Source: Planctomycetaceae bacterium
Lineage (GTDB): Bacteria; Planctomycetota; Planctomycetia; Planctomycetales; Planctomycetaceae
Length of the DNA stretch: 7,815 nt
Direction: 5' to 3'
NCBI GenBank assembly: GCA_020426085.1
Contig: JAGQQP010000182.1
Coordinates: forward strand, 1 to 7,815
Shown: one piece after another, positions 5,781 through 7,815 of the stretch
Numbering within the stretch: position 1 is the stretch's first letter
Layout of the letters: every line of letters starts with the position of its first letter
Program-made: the position numbers and the translations under genes
The notes under the pieces: model-generated
Database searches by the model: none
What the model was told of the DNA's origin: nothing
Seen by the model: only the letters and a program-made list of their open reading frames with translations

Positions 5781-7136
5781 ATGAATTCGCAGTCGACTGC
5801 TGACGCGGAGTTGAATGCAACCTCCCCCGAACTCTCAGTCCCCACTTACAAATTCTTTCCCGGTTGGACGATGATCGGGATCGCGGCAATGGCGCAGTTT
5901 TTATCAGCTCCCGGCCAGTCGTTTTCTGTTGCCGTGTTCAAAGATCCGATGCGGGCCTCATTGGGGTTAACCGAAACTCAGTACTCACTCGCTTACGGCT
6001 TCGCCACGATTGTCAGTGCCTGCCTGCTCCCTTTTGTCGGACGACTGCTGGACCGCTGGGGGGCAAGAATCATTCTGCCCATCATTGCCGTCGGTCTCGC
6101 AGCCGCCTGTTTTTTCATGTCACGAATTCACTCACTGTCGGAACTTTATGTCGGATTCAGTCTCGTTCGCAGCCTGGGACAGGGTGCGCTCACATTGATC
6201 TCCGTGTGGATGGTGGGAGAATGGTTCGAGAAAAAGCGGGGGCGTGCCACCGCACTGGCCGGGTTTGGCAGCGCCTTTTCCGTTATGACGATTCCACTGC
6301 TTAACAGCTGGCTGATTACCCATTATGGCTGGCAGACCGGCTGGGTATTTCATGCAGTCACTGTGGCGGTCTGCCTGATTCTGCCCGGCATCTTTATCGT
6401 CAGAAATCGACCGGAAGACCTGGGGCTGCATCCCGATGGAATCGGCCCTGCGGAAGAACTGGAAGTTGAAGAAGATTTCTCCGGCAGACAGAAGCGTCCG
6501 TTGATTACTGCGACCATCGAATCCTGGACTGTCCGGCAGGTTTTACGTGATCCGACTTTCTGGAAACTTCTGACCGTTATCACAACTCATGCCCTGGTGG
6601 GAACCGGGCTGGTATTTCACCAGATCGCTTTGTTAGGCAGTCACGGTGTTCCCATGAACTGGGCCATTCGCATGATGTCCTTTCAGGCACTCTGTGCGAC
6701 AGTGCTGATGTTCCCCGCCGGCTGGTTAACTGATCGATTTCCCAGCCGTTACATCCTCTGTGGCTCAATGATCTGCCTGTCACTGGCGAATCTGATTGTG
6801 CTCACCATGCCCGCCCTGTGGATGGTGGTTGTCTATACGTTTCTGCTCGGTTTGACCGGCAGCGTATTTCGCAGTACGGCCACCGTGGTCTGGATCAACT
6901 ATTACGGCCGAATGAACCAGGGAGCCGTCCGTGGAGTTGCCTGGTCGATGATGATTCTGGCCTCCGCATTAGGACCGCTTCCGGTTGCCATGTCGATCGA
7001 CTACTTCGGCTCCTATAACCCGGTGCTTTACTTATTCATGACAATTCCATTAATCTCCGCAGCAGCTGTCTGGTCAGCACATCCTCCGAAGCTGCTTAAA
7101 CAGCAGGAAGAAACGGCAACAGAAACGCCAGGTTAA
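5781..7136 (+). CDS. Major facilitator superfamily transporter, monocarboxylate/oxalate-formate-like
   Basis: The 451-residue product is a full-length MFS permease of the inner membrane with two six-helix halves separated by a charged cytoplasmic loop (about 208-250). The motif-A loop between helices 2 and 3 is clear at 87-96 (GRLLDRWGAR), and its counterpart in the second half is GWLTDRFPSR at 314-323. Residues 148-164 (WFEKKRGRATALAGFGS) and 209-220 (NRPEDLGLHPDG) are typical of the monocarboxylate porter and oxalate/formate antiporter-like branches, which move small organic anions with protons or by exchange. The substrate cannot be deduced. An in-frame TAG at 5772-5774 rules out starts further upstream, and the ATG at 5781 leaves a short polar N-terminus (1-25) before helix 1; the ribosome binding site is weak. 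It is separated from the upstream operon by 265 nt and probably transcribed alone. It converges with the channel gene, with 5 nt between the stops. Confidence 0.9.
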   Translation: MNSQSTADAELNATSPELSVPTYKFFPGWTMIGIAAMAQFLSAPGQSFSVAVFKDPMRASLGLTETQYSLAYGFATIVSACLLPFVGRLLDRWGARIILPIIAVGLAAACFFMSRIHSLSELYVGFSLVRSLGQGALTLISVWMVGEWFEKKRGRATALAGFGSAFSVMTIPLLNSWLITHYGWQTGWVFHAVTVAVCLILPGIFIVRNRPEDLGLHPDGIGPAEELEVEEDFSGRQKRPLITATIESWTVRQVLRDPTFWKLLTVITTHALVGTGLVFHQIALLGSHGVPMNWAIRMMSFQALCATVLMFPAGWLTDRFPSRYILCGSMICLSLANLIVLTMPALWMVVVYTFLLGLTGSVFRSTATVVWINYYGRMNQGAVRGVAWSMMILASALGPLPVAMSIDYFGSYNPVLYLFMTIPLISAAAVWSAHPPKLLKQQEETATETPG

Positions 7137-7141
7137 GCCAG

Positions 7142-7815
7142 TCAGAGCCGGGCACCACAGAATTTGCAGTAGGTGGCATTGGAATCATGACCTTCCCGCA
7201 TACATTCCGGACAGACCTGCGTCGTAATTTTGGTTTCCTCAGATCCTTTTCCACCGTGTGCCAATTCAGCAGAGACGATTCCCGTGGGTACGATAATCAG
7301 GCTGTACCCTAATATCATAATGATTGCTGCCAGAAATTTACCCAGTGGCGTCACTGGTGCAGCATCACCGTAACCGACCGTGGTCATTGTCACGATCGCC
7401 CAGTACATGCTTTCGGGAATCGAATCAAAGCCACTCCCCTTGCCTTCTTCAATCAGATGTAACGCCGCCCCCTCAATCACAACGGCAATCACAACCGTTG
7501 CCAGAAATACTGCAATCTTGGATCGGCTGGCCCAGATAGCACGTCGCAACTCGGACGCTTCCGAAAGCATATGTCCCAGTTTGAATATCCGGAATGCCCG
7601 CAGCAGACGCAAGGCTCGGATCACTCCCAGGCGCTGGGTTTCCACGGGTGCGATATTCATGATGTAGGTAGGTAGAATCGAAAGTAAATCGACAACGCCA
7701 TAAAAGCTGAAGATATAGCGTAATGGTCGACGGGCACAAATAATTCGCGCCACATACTCAATCGTAAAGAGTATCGTGAAAAACCATTCAGCATAATGAA
7801 ACTGATCATTGTATT
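7142..7815 (-). CDS. Voltage-gated-type potassium channel with C-terminal zinc ribbon (5' truncated by window)
   Basis: The frame is open from the window edge (7813) to the stop at 7142-7144, giving 223 visible residues. A GTG at 7751-7753 could be read as a start, but the 20 residues before it (ending FFTILFTIEY) are a typical S2 helix that runs on into VARI, so the gene begins beyond the window. In order, using visible numbering: S2 at about 8-23; S3 at 38-52 with VVDLLSILP; S4 at 61-78 with basic residues at 66, 69, 72, 75 and 78, one every third position; S5 at 98-118; pore helix at 131-144; selectivity filter TVGYGD at 145-150; S6 at 157-182. The tail ends in a C-X2-C-X11-C-X2-C zinc ribbon (cysteines 201, 204, 216, 219; CPEC and CKFCG). 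The product should be a tetrameric, K+-selective, voltage-sensing inner-membrane channel. S1 and the N-terminus are missing from view. The zinc ribbon is an uncommon addition and may serve assembly or gating. Confidence 0.92.
   Translation of the reverse strand, partial: YNDQFHYAEWFFTILFTIEYVARIICARRPLRYIFSFYGVVDLLSILPTYIMNIAPVETQRLGVIRALRLLRAFRIFKLGHMLSEASELRRAIWASRSKIAVFLATVVIAVVIEGAALHLIEEGKGSGFDSIPESMYWAIVTMTTVGYGDAAPVTPLGKFLAAIIMILGYSLIIVPTGIVSAELAHGGKGSEETKITTQVCPECMREGHDSNATYCKFCGARL

Overview
The window (about 50% G+C by eye, densely coding) looks like chromosomal DNA of a planctomycete of the Gimesia/Rubinisphaera type. That placement rests on overall protein style and on a remembered gene neighbourhood; there is no rRNA or other marker to confirm it. 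I see no tRNA, rRNA, CRISPR, insertion sequence or other sign of a mobile element.

Region 1 (1-5515, + strand) is one compact operon of six genes that starts upstream of the window. Its first visible gene is the 3' part of a MutL/GlmL-family protein, an ASKHA-fold ATPase relative named after the glutamate mutase accessory protein. It is followed by a soluble protein with barrel-sandwich (lipoyl-like) segments and a C-terminal KOW motif. Next comes a secreted-then-anchored protein with an FN3 domain outside and a large predicted cytoplasmic domain (I recall the label DUF6754, unverified). The last three are a six-helix membrane protein, a bitopic protein with a large extracytoplasmic domain, and a protein with about eight helices. 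The junctions are +25, +6, -1, +3 and -4 nt, so translation is probably coupled. No mutase subunit or other B12 enzyme is visible. The layout suggests an undescribed membrane complex: a cytoplasmic nucleotide-binding part and adaptor, two scaffold proteins spanning the membrane, and two polytopic subunits. Its function cannot be read from the sequence.

Region 2 (5516-5780) is a 265-nt intergenic stretch. It contains a bulged inverted repeat just after the operon and a weak extended -10 promoter candidate in front of the next gene.

Region 3 (5781-7136, + strand) is a complete major facilitator superfamily transporter of the monocarboxylate/oxalate-formate-like type, substrate unknown.

Region 4 (7142-7815, - strand, 5' end beyond the window) is a voltage-gated-type potassium channel with a regular S4 arginine ladder, a TVGYGD selectivity filter and a C-terminal zinc ribbon. 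It converges on the MFS gene with only 5 nt between the stop codons.
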